DNA of 64,000 bases from Scortum barcoo (lineage: Eukaryota; Chordata; Actinopteri; Centrarchiformes; Terapontidae). Where the stretch lies: contig CM041548.1 of assembly GCA_023238725.1 (NCBI GenBank), positions 15,831,752-15,895,751 of the forward strand, in the 5' to 3' direction. The notes below the pieces were generated by a model, which saw only the letters and a program-made list of their open reading frames with translations, did not search any database and was not told where the DNA came from. A program made the position numbers and the translations under genes. Shown here piece by piece: positions 1 to 13,100 of the stretch (within the stretch, counting starts at the first letter, position 1; each line of letters starts with the position of its first letter).

Positions 1-983
1 TGCATTATCACACAGACCTGAAATCTGAGTTATTTGATTACTGTTGATTAGCAGCCTGAGAATGAGATTTACTTGATTTGTGAAGCTATTATATCTTTGT
101 TTACAGTAACTCAGAGAGAACTGGAGATTTGATGTAATATTAAGTTTAAGTTTGTGTGTGTGTCTTTTATCAGTTCAGTGTGTGTTTGCAGGTACTAAAG
201 GCACTATGGTATTTGTGAACATTTACACAATAAATACAGCTCTGAAGTCTTTACACTGGCTTCCTCTTTGTCAAATAACTGATTTTAAAATACTACTGTT
301 TATTAAGCAGTGGTTGGTTTAGAGCCAAAATACATCTCTGATTTTCTGCTACGTAATGAACTATTCAGACCTCTCAGGTCATCTGCGAAAAGTCCAGTTT
401 CTATCCCGACTGTCAAAGCTAAATACTGCCCAGTTTTTATACACCGTCTATCTTGAACAAACTCACAGGAAACTGCAGCTTAATGTATTTAAGTCAAGGC
501 TGAAGACTCTTCTGTTTGCTGCTGCCTTTTATTAAATCAAATTATTCATGTCGTAGACTACACTGTGACTTTTATTCTTATATTTTATACCTGTATTCTG
601 CTTAACTTCTATGACTTTACTGACTTTACTTTCGAGTATAATTAATGTTTTTAATTTCATTTAAGTGCCCTTTTTTGTGGTGTGTTTGCACTTTACCTGA
701 ATGCTTTTGCTATCTCGTGTGAAGCACTTGAACTATCTTGGCACTGAAATGTGCTATCTAAATAAATTTGCCTTGCACTGCCTTGCCTAAAGAAGAAGTC
801 TGAGTGAATTCAGTTTTGATTGTCTCCAGTTCTTGTCTCAGTTTGGAAGTTGAAATGGGATCATCGCAGTACAAAAACACTTAACACAAAAAGTCTGTCA
901 TTCAGCCTTTTAAACAGAAAAACTCAACTTGTCTCATTGTTTAGTTATACACTACAAAAATATAAACACTGACTGAGTTTTAC
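1..983. other. slc4a7 intron, incomplete at window edge
   Basis: Intron lying between exon 23 and the C-terminal exon(s) outside the window. It is mostly filled by a LINE 3' fragment on the opposite strand. I see no coding exon in it. Confidence 0.75.
196..785 (+). mobile_element. 5'-truncated non-LTR retrotransposon (L2/CR1-type LINE) 3' end
   Basis: Plus-strand remains of the reverse-transcriptase C terminus, with frameshifts and stops: a piece like SLHWLPLCQITDFKILLF near 240-300, and LNVFKSRLKTLLFAAAFY near 483-535, which is the typical end of fish L2/CR1-group ORF2. A 3' UTR follows, ending in GAAGCACTTG...GTGCTATCTAAATAAA and a short TTGCC-type tail repeat at about 766-787. It is clearly inactive. 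The exact family is not determined. Confidence 0.7.
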
Positions 984-1121
984 CAGTTTTTCACGAGCTT
1001 TCTTTTTCTTGTCATCCTCTTTCTTCTTCTTGCTTTCTGGCATCAAGTCATCCAGCCAGCTCAGCTCTCTCTTAGTGAAGAATAAGTCTAGAAGCTTTCT
1101 GATAAAGACCAGCGCCAAAAC
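984..1121 (-). CDS. slc4a7: slc4a7 coding exon 23 (start of C-terminal tail; last exon in window)
   Basis: Encodes VLALVFIRKLLDLFFTKREL, then SWLDDLMPES and KKKKEDDKKKK, ending AREKL. The final membrane segment is followed by the lysine/aspartate-rich NBCn1 tail. The donor CTG|GTAAAA shows that the tail continues in exon(s) to the left of base 1. The VHLPFE and SVINISDE tail motifs of the family are not visible in bases 1-983. Confidence 0.95.
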
Positions 1122-4100
1122 CTGGAGACACACAGACAAGAAATCAACACAAAATATAATCAAAATATCGAAAAGTACAGCATTAATTATGTATCATGGT
1201 GATATTAGTAATGTTGTCTTATTACACTTTAGCAGTGGTATATCTCAAATGAGTGAATCTTTATCTTTGACATGTCATAAAGATGTGACATGAGAGTCTT
1301 TGAGGTCATTACCATCATGGGAAACACAACAGCTGCTGCGGAGGCCTTGATGACCCAGAGCAACACCAAACAGGTGAGCTGCACCAGGGTGAAGATGTGC
1401 ACCTTCCACAGTGGCACGTAGCGCAGATAGATAAGATCGGGCTGGTGCTTAGAAGGCATGCCGAACAGCTTGATTCTGTCAAAGAACTGCGGCAAAAAAT
1501 GAGACGAAAGAGAGAGATAAGAAATGCAAATAAAAAGGGGCAGGATAGACGAGGGGTAGTCAGTACATTAATCAGGTGAGGGGAACGCGTTTCATAAAAG
1601 CCTTTAAGGATTCTGAATTACGATCAAAGGTTTCGGAACTACAAGGGGCAAACTTATCTTTACTAACAGCTCACAACTGCTGTGCTGTTCAGAGCAGAGG
1701 GGCATATTATCTTCAAAGACCAGCAGAGTAGAGCCTTACTTGAATGCCTTTGAGGGAAGAGACACCCATGTAGAGAAAGACTCCATACAGAACCGGCATA
1801 GGAATAAACTGTAAAGAGCAGGAGAGGAGCGAGACAGCATAACAACAGTATAAATGATTCAACGTACACTTGAGGAAAGGCGAACAAGGCATTTACTGCA
1901 CCAGGACAAACTGAGACGACAGAACAGTGAAAACATAAGCAACACATTTGACAGATAAACCCCCCCTCGGCACATATTAGCTACTTGGATGACCTTCTCA
2001 TTTCGGGTGATTTAAAATGTAAAGCCGACGAGGATGTCATTTCTCACCTTGAGCGCCGAGGTCATGAAAACAGAACAACCCATGAGGACGAAGATCATGA
2101 ACCCAGTGACTCGCTGCTCCCGGATGCCCAGAAACTTGGGCTGCTCTCCCGGAGCGGAGCAGCCGGACTCCACCTTGAGGCTGTTAACGTGGGAGATGGA
2201 GAGGACGGTTGCAGCCACGAACCATGGCAGACCCATAATGGAGCAAATACCCAGCATGACTGCCACTACCAGCAAGTCCAGGTGATAGCCACAGCCTTTC
2301 TGTAGGGCACACAGGGAGACAAGAGACAGCAAGTAAGTTTGAGAGCAAATTTTCAATGCAGGGCGAATGTACTTATAAGTACAAATAGAATTACAAAAAA
2401 AAGATTCAGAAGTAGAATCTTTACATAATTAAATTTGCTCCTCTGTACTTGTAATTCAGCAGTTCAAATGTTTGCCTTTTGAATTTTCAAGGAGAAATGA
2501 AATTATTTTTAACATAGTGCACTCACTAGAAACCTGAGGCATAAAGATACCTGAGAAAAAAAGCTTTTCTAAAAAGATTTTAGTTGCAGCATTATTTTGA
2601 AATGAACACAGCAGAAGGACAGACAGGAGAATATGTGAGATTAAACCATTATTAAGGATGACAGAGAGGGAGAGAGAGGACGGATGAGAGGTGAACGAGC
2701 TACAGCGAAAGAGAGAGCAATTAAGTGTGTTCAGATAGAAAGAAAGCAAGCTGGAGGCAAAACAAATGAATAAGAAGTTAAAAGAAAATAACAGTTACGC
2801 AGCTTTATATTGAAATGTTCAATCACTATGGCATATTTGTTTTTTTCTGATGAAGTGACGAAAGGCAAACTCGCGATTTGTTTCCAGGAGGCTCATTCAG
2901 AAGTGCAGAACCACTTTTTTAAAAAAACTTTATAAAAACAAATTACACAGTATATGGTGCAATAAAACATTAGTTTTACATATCAACTTAAATTTAAAAT
3001 ATTACTTTTGGAATTGTTATGACTTTTGTGATCTTCCCCTGAAAAGTCTGGTTATTAAAGCGAGGGGTAGACACCTCAGGCAAAGTAGAAACGACATCAG
3101 AAAATGATGAGAAACTCTAAGTAAGATATAAAGTAAACCTCCACAGGCTGGTTTGACCTTGAGCTTGTGCTCCTTGCGGTTGATGATGACTGCAGTGATC
3201 TGCTGGTCCATAAAGATGAGGATGGTGCAGAGCAGGGCAGGAAGTGCTGCCACCAGCAGCGTCCACCAGGGGTTTTCTCCCAACGGGTCCATCAGCCAGC
3301 CTCGGTTCTTTGAAGTTGGCTGCAGGGAAAAAAAGCAGGGATGGGCTGCATTTAATATATTAGGCACAAATTGATCTCAGAATAATTGATAATGTGAACA
3401 TTAATTTGTACACTTAAGTATAAGTTCTAAATTTAGATCTTAGAAAAGCTGGAATAGATGCCTACCTCAAAACGGTCAGGGACATTAAGTTTAGGTGAGG
3501 GGATCCCCATTAGATAGTCCACCAACACCATGATCATGATGGTTATAAATACAGCAAAGTCGCTGATAGTGGACCGCACCTACATAACAGACACACACAC
3601 AGTTATATGTAGCATGAACAGTATTCTCTAGTATCACTCATTCACACACAGCCACAAAAGAGAAGCTGCTCCAATACAAGCACAGTCTTTTACTTCAGGT
3701 CACTGTCGAGATGCACAACAGCGATAATTACATTTGTGTCAACAGTAAAAGCATTACAGTTCACGCAATAGCACCAACAGTCTCTGCCTACACGGAACAT
3801 CAAGTGATAACAAATAAGCTGGTACTGTGTGGGAGGATGCACGAAGATCTTTTCTTTCTCTACATGAGACTGCTCGAGCATACTAATGACTGACACAATG
3901 TAAACATTTACACAGCTTTTAGCTAGATCTGCACACTACTGCATGCACAGAGATGGGAGAAATCCACCCTATTCAGATGTGAATTCACTGATATTTACCT
4001 TCACAAACCCATAATATAAAACGTAACTGTACTTTATGTTGTTAAAGGCCACGTTTGTGGTGTTGACAGTTATAGCAAATCTCGCAAACACCTCACCTTG

Positions 4101-7100
4101 GTGGGAAAATATCTCTCTGTCTTGAACTGCTTAAGGAAGGAGGATAGGAAGAAGGTGGTGAAAAAGAGGATGATGGACCAGAAGAGAACATCTGGGATGT
4201 AGGGTCCATGATGACCGCAGGCAGGACCCACAAACTCCCCATGTAATCTATTACACATCTAAAGACAAAGGAGTATTAGATTGGAATTATTTTGATAAGC
4301 TGTTCCAGCATCGACAGTAGTATTGGTAGGAGTTTTTTTGGCAGCCTATTCAGAGTTATAGTCAGAAGTGGTTGCATTTGTGTTGATGTGTCTGACTTAA
4401 TATGTATGGATTAGTGAGTTTGTGTGATTATAAGAATGTATGTACGAAACGTGATACTGGCTGATGATGCCTTGTTTGCTCAACACATCTTATATGTGTG
4501 AGTGTGGGTGTGATTCCTGCATATCACACTGGAGAGAACTGTGTGTCTCACCGAAACATTGAGGCTGCTCCATGGGACTGAGTCTGGGCTGTATCCAGTC
4601 TGGTTCCACACCTGCATGAGCTGATCCGAGGCATTGGCTGGTTGAGAGCACTGACACCTGAGAAGAAGAGAACAAAGGCTAAGCAAAGTATGTAGCCTTA
4701 TATTAAAAAAGGTGAAAAAAAGTTGGCTTCATTTTAAAGTTAATTAAAACCACGGGGTGCAGCAACTCTGCTGGCATCAGTTTTTTTTAAATTTGTTATT
4801 TTGCAAGGGGGTCATTTTCTTGTCAGCTCTGGGGAAAATGTGTACTGGGAACAACTCAAGCCACTACAATTATAGTTTTCAGCAAGAAGAGCAGAATGTT
4901 CTTCAAGGGATACTATTTATGTGCACAACAGACAACCGCATGTTACACTCTGGTGACATCCTGACCTGAAGACCGTATAACAAAAGGGGTATGTTATCTG
5001 TAATCCTGAAACAGCAGGGATGATTATCTGTTAAAATATGTATTCAAAATAAAATACCTATTTTATCACCAAATACATATAATTACTGTTAATAAAAATA
5101 TGCTGAACATGATCAAACTAAAAAATCACCTCTGGAATAGAAACACTCAATACATTGAATTTTTTTTTTGTTTGTTTCTGGAGAATGTTCATCTTGGCGC
5201 TTATCAAACAGAAATATTTTTGTAGCATGCCTACAAGAGCAAAATCACATATTTAACGTTAAAACAGGATCTCTGGATTTCCCCTAATAAGAGCTCACAC
5301 GTACACTTTTACACAGGTAGTTATTTGAGAAAAACTAAATATAATGCAATCTCTACACAAATATTGTAAGAATACCAATGTATAAATGAATATCAATAAC
5401 TAGAACTTGACAGTGGTAAGCTTAGCACCATAGTGTATTAGTTATATAGGAATTTCAAAGTTTATTAAACCTACTCTTTAAAAAAAATAGATAAACTAAA
5501 AAAAAAGGAATAATGACTGAAATAAAATAACAAATAACTGAAAAATCTCAGCACTCACGAATACAGGGTAAGGTTGTCCAAGTTGTTGTGCATGTTGATG
5601 GGGTAGTGTTCTCCTAGATGAATGAGTTTCTCAAGGGCCTCGTAGATGAAGATGACGCAGATGAGCGCAGCGAAGGCCTCTTCTGTGAATCGGGTGATGT
5701 AGCAGACCAGGGAGCTAGCGTCCGTGGCCACCAGGACCGCACATAGGAAGGCCGTCCACAGACCAATGCTGGTCCGCAGCGACAGGTAGGACAGGCCGTA
5801 GTCACTGGGGAAAGACAGACAAAGGAGGAGAATTAATACAGGTATACACGTGCACATCAGAGCCTATTAGACTGTTGGAATCCACAAGAAAATATATCAA
5901 CTTGAAAACAAGATGGACTTACTTGCAGAACTTGAATAGGATCTTCTCAAACACTAAAACAGGACCTGTGCTACCAAGGATGGTGAGGGGCTGCCCTGCG
6001 AAGAGCGAGTACGCCACTCCAGTCAGCGAGGCCCCAAATAGAGACTCTATGGCACTCTGTAGACACAGGGGAGAGGGAAGGAGTGAGGGAGTGAGAAATG
6101 ACGGACGGAGGAGGTGAAACCACACAAAGGAGGACAGAGAGGGAAAGCCTGAAGGAGAAAAAGAGAGAGGTGGAGAAGAGACGTCCCTGCCAGAACACAG
6201 AGGGTTTTGATTAATCAGACATTCTGGGCTGTGTCCGAGAGGCTGGCTAAACCGTTTAAATGTTTCCACCTTGATGACTTGTCCGATGTCATATCTCTGT
6301 TTAGAACTCGCCTGCCGAGTTTACTCAAACGCATTACACACACCAACAGACAGACTGTGCCTATGCCAACAGTCCCTGTCCAAGTAAGGACATCTGGAGA
6401 GAGAGGCAAACAGAGAGAGAGAGAGCAGCGATATAAACAGAGACATGCACAGAGAATAGCTTAAAGTGTGATAACAGGTTATATCTTCTTGTGATGAGTG
6501 AATACAGACCTCACAGTGAAAGACATCAAAGACACAAAAGAGTATGTAATAGCATGATGAGGTGGGTGAAAGATTATGGGGACATCTTTAGACTATATTA
6601 CACCAGATGGCTTCTTCTCTTTAAGTTTAGGATTCTGGGGAACTTGAAGTTTCACTGTCAGTCAGCCCCAATACCATAACAACATTATTCAAAGATATTA
6701 ATTTGACAGCCAAATGGTACTATGTTCTGTATCTTTAATTTCACCCATTTTAACATGACGCTCAGACAGCCAAGAGTTAGAGGTTTGAATCCAGCTGGGT
6801 TCACGAAAAGTCCTGACTTTTAAGTGTCACATTTTCAGACTCACTATATTGCCTTTTGTTGCCTCCCCAAGCAGACCTCCGAATGTGATGACAGGGGACA
6901 TGCAGGCACAGTAGAGGAACAGGATGGAGGCCAGACACTGCAGACTGAAGGAGTCCCTGATGTCGCTCCAGTAGAATGGCAACTTCCGCTTGATGTCCAG
7001 GATCAGACCTCCGAATATCCTGAAGAAAGAGAGAGGTGCATGATAATATGATATAACAGTGACAGACAGTGACTTCAAAAGAATTAATAATACATCAGTA

Positions 7101-10100
7101 AGTTAAGAAAGGGTACTGGGAAGAGTCAAGTGAACACATTTAATTTACTGTCACATAATCTCCATTCTTATGAAGCACTTCTCTCTTTCTCAGAATTTAA
7201 TAAAATAATTGGGTGGAAAGCTGTGAGAAATGGCTGCAAACAGTTATCATTGAAATTATTAATTCATAATCATTAAAGCAAACTATCACTTGTCATTCGT
7301 AGTGTGTGTTCATTTATATAATTTTCCTTGTTTGTTAATATAAAGGTGATTAAAACTGTATTACCATACAGTTTATCTACATGGTGTATTGCTATTTTAC
7401 ACAGTTAATCGGTAAGGAATGCTTTTAAGTATATTTGTTTTTGCTCGAACAGTGGTGGTGTTAATGCTGAGGCAGTGTCATGATTTTGCATGCGTGTATC
7501 TTTAAAATATTCAACCCCAAAACCTAGATGGCGCTGCAATCTTGCTGCCAAAATAAGTCAAAATTATTTCAAAGGGGGCAAAATGTGTCTCAATGAACAT
7601 ACTGTACAGGATGACTCCCTTCCCACACAGCTTTTTTCTCTGTTTCTGCCTCTCTCTGCTTTGCTGTAAGAGAGATCCCATTCTCACCATGTACTCTTTT
7701 TCTCTTTTCACCTGAATTGTACACCTGTGCAATTGCTCTGCTGTGAGATCTTCTTTCATTTTCGTTTTCCCCCACACCTCTGGAATAACCTTTACTGCCT
7801 GACTCCACAACCCCTGCTGCCTCTTCTTTACAGCCCCTGTTTCCGATAGCTTTCTTTAGCTTCTTGCACTTCCTTACTCTCCTCTGTCCCCCAGTCGCTC
7901 CCTCATTGCATGAGCCTTTTATAGTAGTGGTGAAAAGGAGAGTGAATCTGTAAATAATACAGAGCCTCCCAACTGATGTGTATGTGTTGCAGACTGTGTG
8001 TGTGTGTGTGTGTGTGTGTCTGAGGTTTCAAATAAACACATTCTCCTTACTGGCTCTAGAGACCCAGCATGAGTTATCCATAAATGTCAGCATCTGAGGT
8101 TCACAGAGTACAGATGTGAATCTGCTAACACACAATAGTATTAAATTTATGACATAAAATAAAACATAAAATATTACAGTTCTTAAATTCTCGAATTCTA
8201 GTCTACTTTAATGATATGTGAGGAACCTCATCAAAAAGACACTTGCAGATCAAGCACTACATATGCTGTAAAAATAGTTTTTCATAATGTCTTGTAATTC
8301 ATCTCATCTTCATTTCAGAACCTTTTCCGCAAAAGAATAATGATACAACCACAAATAGGTTTCTATAACTAAAGAGGATTAAATGATGTCAAGTTTATCA
8401 GATGAGTTTTAATCTGCAGCTCTTGTGAACAGGAGGCACTTGTCTCAACATAATCAGTGTGATACATTAAACATGCCTACTTGTGCTACTGCAGCTGTTC
8501 AACTTGGACACACTTGAATTAAATTGAATTAAATACTTATTTGTCTACATATTTGCTAGGTCAAGTGTTATTAATTATACGAGTTTATTTGTACAGAACT
8601 GAAAATAAATAAAACATTTTAAAAAGTAATATATTCTGGAGTAAGGAAGGTGAATAATAACTGGTGTATCATTGGTGTGCCAAGAAAAGGTGCTGAACTA
8701 ACCTCCCGGTCCTTTGCAGCTCAGGCCCTGCGTGATGGTCCTCCTCCTTTTCCAGCTCTCCAGCTGGAGACGCAGTGCCGTTGGGATGGGATGGTCTCTT
8801 CCTCTTCAGCTGCAGGTCAAAAGGATATTTAAATATACTAAAGCTCCTTGCATTTCAATTATTTTACTGTCATGATGCTTTAGAACCAAAAGGGGGCACT
8901 CTCAGTGCGGTTATGGTATGAAGTAAATTACAATATACAAAAATGCATGCACATGCAGAGAAATCACTGAGGTCAGTAAAAATGTCTAGGTTTCACACCG
9001 GCCTTAACAAACAATCTAAAAAATCTTTGACAGAGAGAATCACTAACCTGAGATGGGACGTTCTTTGGAGGCTCAATCCGGATTGTGGGGTCCCATTCTC
9101 CAGGCGGCAGCACAGTCACTTGATCGAGGAACTCATCTATCCCCGAGAGGAGATCTGTTCGGTCTTTGGCTTTGTATGCCACATCATGGAAAATCTACAT
9201 AATGAATATTATAAGGATTTTTTAAACATCTCTGCAATAAAAATGTTTACAAGAGGCCAATGTGCAAAATAAAAAATTACCAGCACAGCATGCATCTTAA
9301 ATCCATATTAGATTTTGATACGGTTTTAGAACATGTCAAGCTGAAATAACAAGTTACAAAGGGGATGCATCTTTCCTTCTCTCACCTCATCTGTCATTAG
9401 TGTGGCCATGGATCTGCCAATCTCATGGTACTGGGGCCCTTTGCCATGAGGACCCAAAAGCAGGAAAAGAAACCTTTGAACAAGACAAATAATAAAGAAA
9501 TAGACCGTGAATAACACGGACCTCAATGTCTGTTCACAACAAAATGTACTATATTCACTTTGTTCAATCATTTGTCATTAAAATTAATATTAAAATGAAA
9601 TGTTAAATAAATTGTTTATCCTTGTAGTCTGATAAAAATCTTGAATGCATTCCTTCCTCCTAAAACGTTTGCAAAGCCATTTTTAAAAAATATTTTAAAC
9701 TAATATTTTTACATCTATTTTTGCTAGTCAGCAGTCCACTTTCCTCCTTTGCTAGCATTAATTAGCATAACAGAGAGAAACCGTCAGCAGGAACATGTAT
9801 CATCATGCATTATGCTGCATTATATGTAAAAGAAAATGTATTTTGAAGTATGAAAGAACACTAAAGCTCTGTCTCCATTTTCCAAACCACTATGTTCTTT
9901 TCTGGTGTCTAATGAGCATTAGAGCTTTACAGGGCTAATCATGTGGTTTTAGACTCTTAGCCTTGCCACTTAATAGATTACTGACATGGAAAACAAGGAT
10001 GTGGACACACAACAACTATAAATTCCCTGGTTATATTATTGCCATGTGAATAGGGCCTTTACATATGTCAGTTTGCTTTAAATTGCTGCTATAGTATAAT

Positions 10101-13100
10101 AACTGGTAAGTGTTGGCAACTTTTATTGAATAAAAGTCTTATCTCAATACTTAATTATTGTACCTTGTGGGCACAGGCACCTCTGTGAGGCCTGTGATGA
10201 GGACTGCAGGAGACAGTCGTACAAAGGCAATGATGGGCTTCTCTAGGAAGTCCACTTCTCCCACTAATACATTGGAAGCTTCGGCACCTGGAGGAATCTT
10301 TTTCATGAAATTCATGTCCACCTGAAACCAATGGAACCAATGAAATTGAAGGATTGAAAATATGGACTATTATTAACAATAAAGACAGTTGAGAGAAAGG
10401 AGAATGAGGGACTAGTTCACAAGGACACGCGTGCAAACATAAATGAAGAAGAGTTTGTGTATGAAATGCCAGCAGGTCGTTTGAATGCCGTGACAACAAA
10501 TGAAAGATAGGGCAAGTTAGTAGCTACACAAACAACTACATGGTACTGAGCAAAGATTGTCCGTTGCTGTGAAGCATTTCTTATCATGTTCCTGTGTAAA
10601 TCTCTCTTATGTGCAATGCTAAATACAGATCTGAGCAGGGCAGCAATTTTCACATCCCTGTGTAGAAAAGACTGTGCCTTCATCCCTCTTTTGTATCCTA
10701 TGACTCATACAAACATTGCACCTTATTTTTTGGCAGTCGTAATGGATGGTTTTATAATGATAACTACTTATGGCGGCCTGCCATTTTATTTAATGGATGA
10801 AGGGCTACAAAATGGTAAGATGAACGAAGGCTGTGCGAGGGAGGCATTCTCAAAACTAAACATGGTTACATAACTACGTAAGACTTTTACTTGATGATTA
10901 ATTCTTAGTACGTTACACGTGGACTAATGATTGAAGATGCCTCTCACTGAGCCCAGGAGAAAAGGGCTTATGGGTATGTGATGGCGGCTCTCACACCGGC
11001 GGTTTTCCACACAGACCACTTAAATGTCTGCAGATGTCCAGAAACTGAAGAGAGACTGATGAACTCATGGGCCCTTCCACCATGATGGACTGTTTCTGTG
11101 CTCAGTACTGTGGTTAGGTTACCTTGCTGAAGTCGACACTGCTGCTTTCTCTACTGACCCCTACTTTGGAAGGCCTCCTCTCTGCCGCCTTGTTGCCATC
11201 CAGGTTGTTTGGGACAGAGTTCGGAGACACTAGTGGTCCTGGGAGGAACAGGGGGAGAGGAAGGGCAGGAGAGAAAAAACAGTGATGGACTGTGTAAGTA
11301 CTTTGGAAGAAAGGACTGCTAGAGAATTGCAGGGTGGTTCACCATGTCATTATTAAATGTCATCTGTTTTAAGTTTTCTCTCTAGTAAGATTTTAATTTT
11401 GTGGAAAAAGAGTAATTTCACAGGCATTCTGTGCATTTTTGATCAGAGGTGAGCTCTTGGCAAACAAACAGCAGTCACTTGTCCCCCTTAGTTAAGTGGC
11501 CTGTCTTATATATTATTAAAAAACTACTCTGCTACCAGGTGGCAAATGTCGTGCCAGTTTTAGATCATCGTTTATTAGGTGGGTAAAATGAAACCCACAG
11601 TATGTACAATTAACAGACACATGAGTTGGGATCACTGTTCTACAATGATCAGTGTATGATTGGAAAAACAACACACAGGTGATTAAACTGATGATAAACG
11701 AAGCAGCTAAAATGTTTAACAGTCAGATTTGCAGTTTAATAATTCACATTTTTGGGTGCAAGTGGAAGGATCTCAAACGTTATTTGCTAGATGTGTTGGT
11801 TTTTACAGAGCTGCAACACTGTCATGTCTCTCCACGGGGAAGATATTTTATATAGATATTTTTCTCAAGGCACTATTGCTGGTTGCTCACCGTCTGTTGA
11901 GCTCATTACCCTGGCACTTATGTCAGTCCTGCTTGGTTTGAATTAATGTCAGCTTTGAGCTAAGTTGGAGTGGATGTGTTTGATATGCCTGACAGTTCAC
12001 CTTCCTCGGACTTCAGCACCTACAAGTGTTGAAGAGTCGGTATTTCTCTGCATAAATTGGCTGCACATTTCACCACTGCTTACGTAATTTGAGCCATTCC
12101 AGATACAGGAAACGCTAGCACTTGAGGTGACATGAGAGTGGGAGATGAAATGAGGGAGTAATGTATTTGAATCAAAGGATAGCATATCATACTATCCTAT
12201 GAAATTCTGAAGTAACGCTTCTTTTACCAGGTTTTCCTTTTTTTTCCTTATTTTCCACATCTACAGCAACACATTTCTCATTTCAGAAAGCAACCAAGCC
12301 AACGTCAAACAAAATACACTTCTAAAGTCTTAAGGAATATGCCACATTCTTGTGTACAATTAATCCCAAGTAATAATTAAAATATGTCACTTCCATCAGC
12401 ATGTGGTCTGGCCAGTGATCCATACCCTTGAACTGTACCCTGGAGTAACCCCAGTGGATGCTGGGTAGCTGTGACCGCTGAACAGGAGCATGATTGCTCA
12501 CATACCCAACAAAGCCTCTTGGAATAAGGGAGGGATTATCTAGGTAGCGTCCGCCAACACACTTCATTCAGGAGCGCTAAGCCCTGGAATGCTCCCCCAT
12601 ACTAGCCTTTTAAACAGTGGCGTCACAGCTCTACCTCATTCATATGCAAAAGAGTAACTTAAATAACTGAAATTACACCGATTTTTCTCCTACATTGGGC
12701 TGTTAGCCCTGGGACTTTTCTGATAAGAGGTGAAAAGAAGATTATTTTAAATGTATATTGTATATTCATAGTAGTTGTACAGATGAATGTATGTATTGAG
12801 CTTGGTTTAGTGATAGTAATATACAGTTCCTTCATCAATTTACACTGTACAAAGACTCACAGAGATTACAAGCTACATGACATACATGTATTATGTACTG
12901 ATACCAGGTTAGGTGTTGAGAAGCTACAATATTTCTATTTCAAAATGGTTGCTCTTCCATAAATATGACCAGTGGCAGCCTAGTTGATGCTAAATGACCA
13001 AATGAAATGCTTAAGATTTTAATCTCTTAAGTATGGCCTAGAATAACATGGGACGAGTGTACCAGTGGTTCTCTGCATGTCATGTGTACGTGTATTTCAT

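Noticed and set aside
1..983. Remaining slc4a7 C-terminal exon(s) at the left edge
   Set aside because: Looked for NBCn1 tail motifs (HLPFE, SVINISDE type) on the minus strand; none present. The interval is intron with a LINE fragment.
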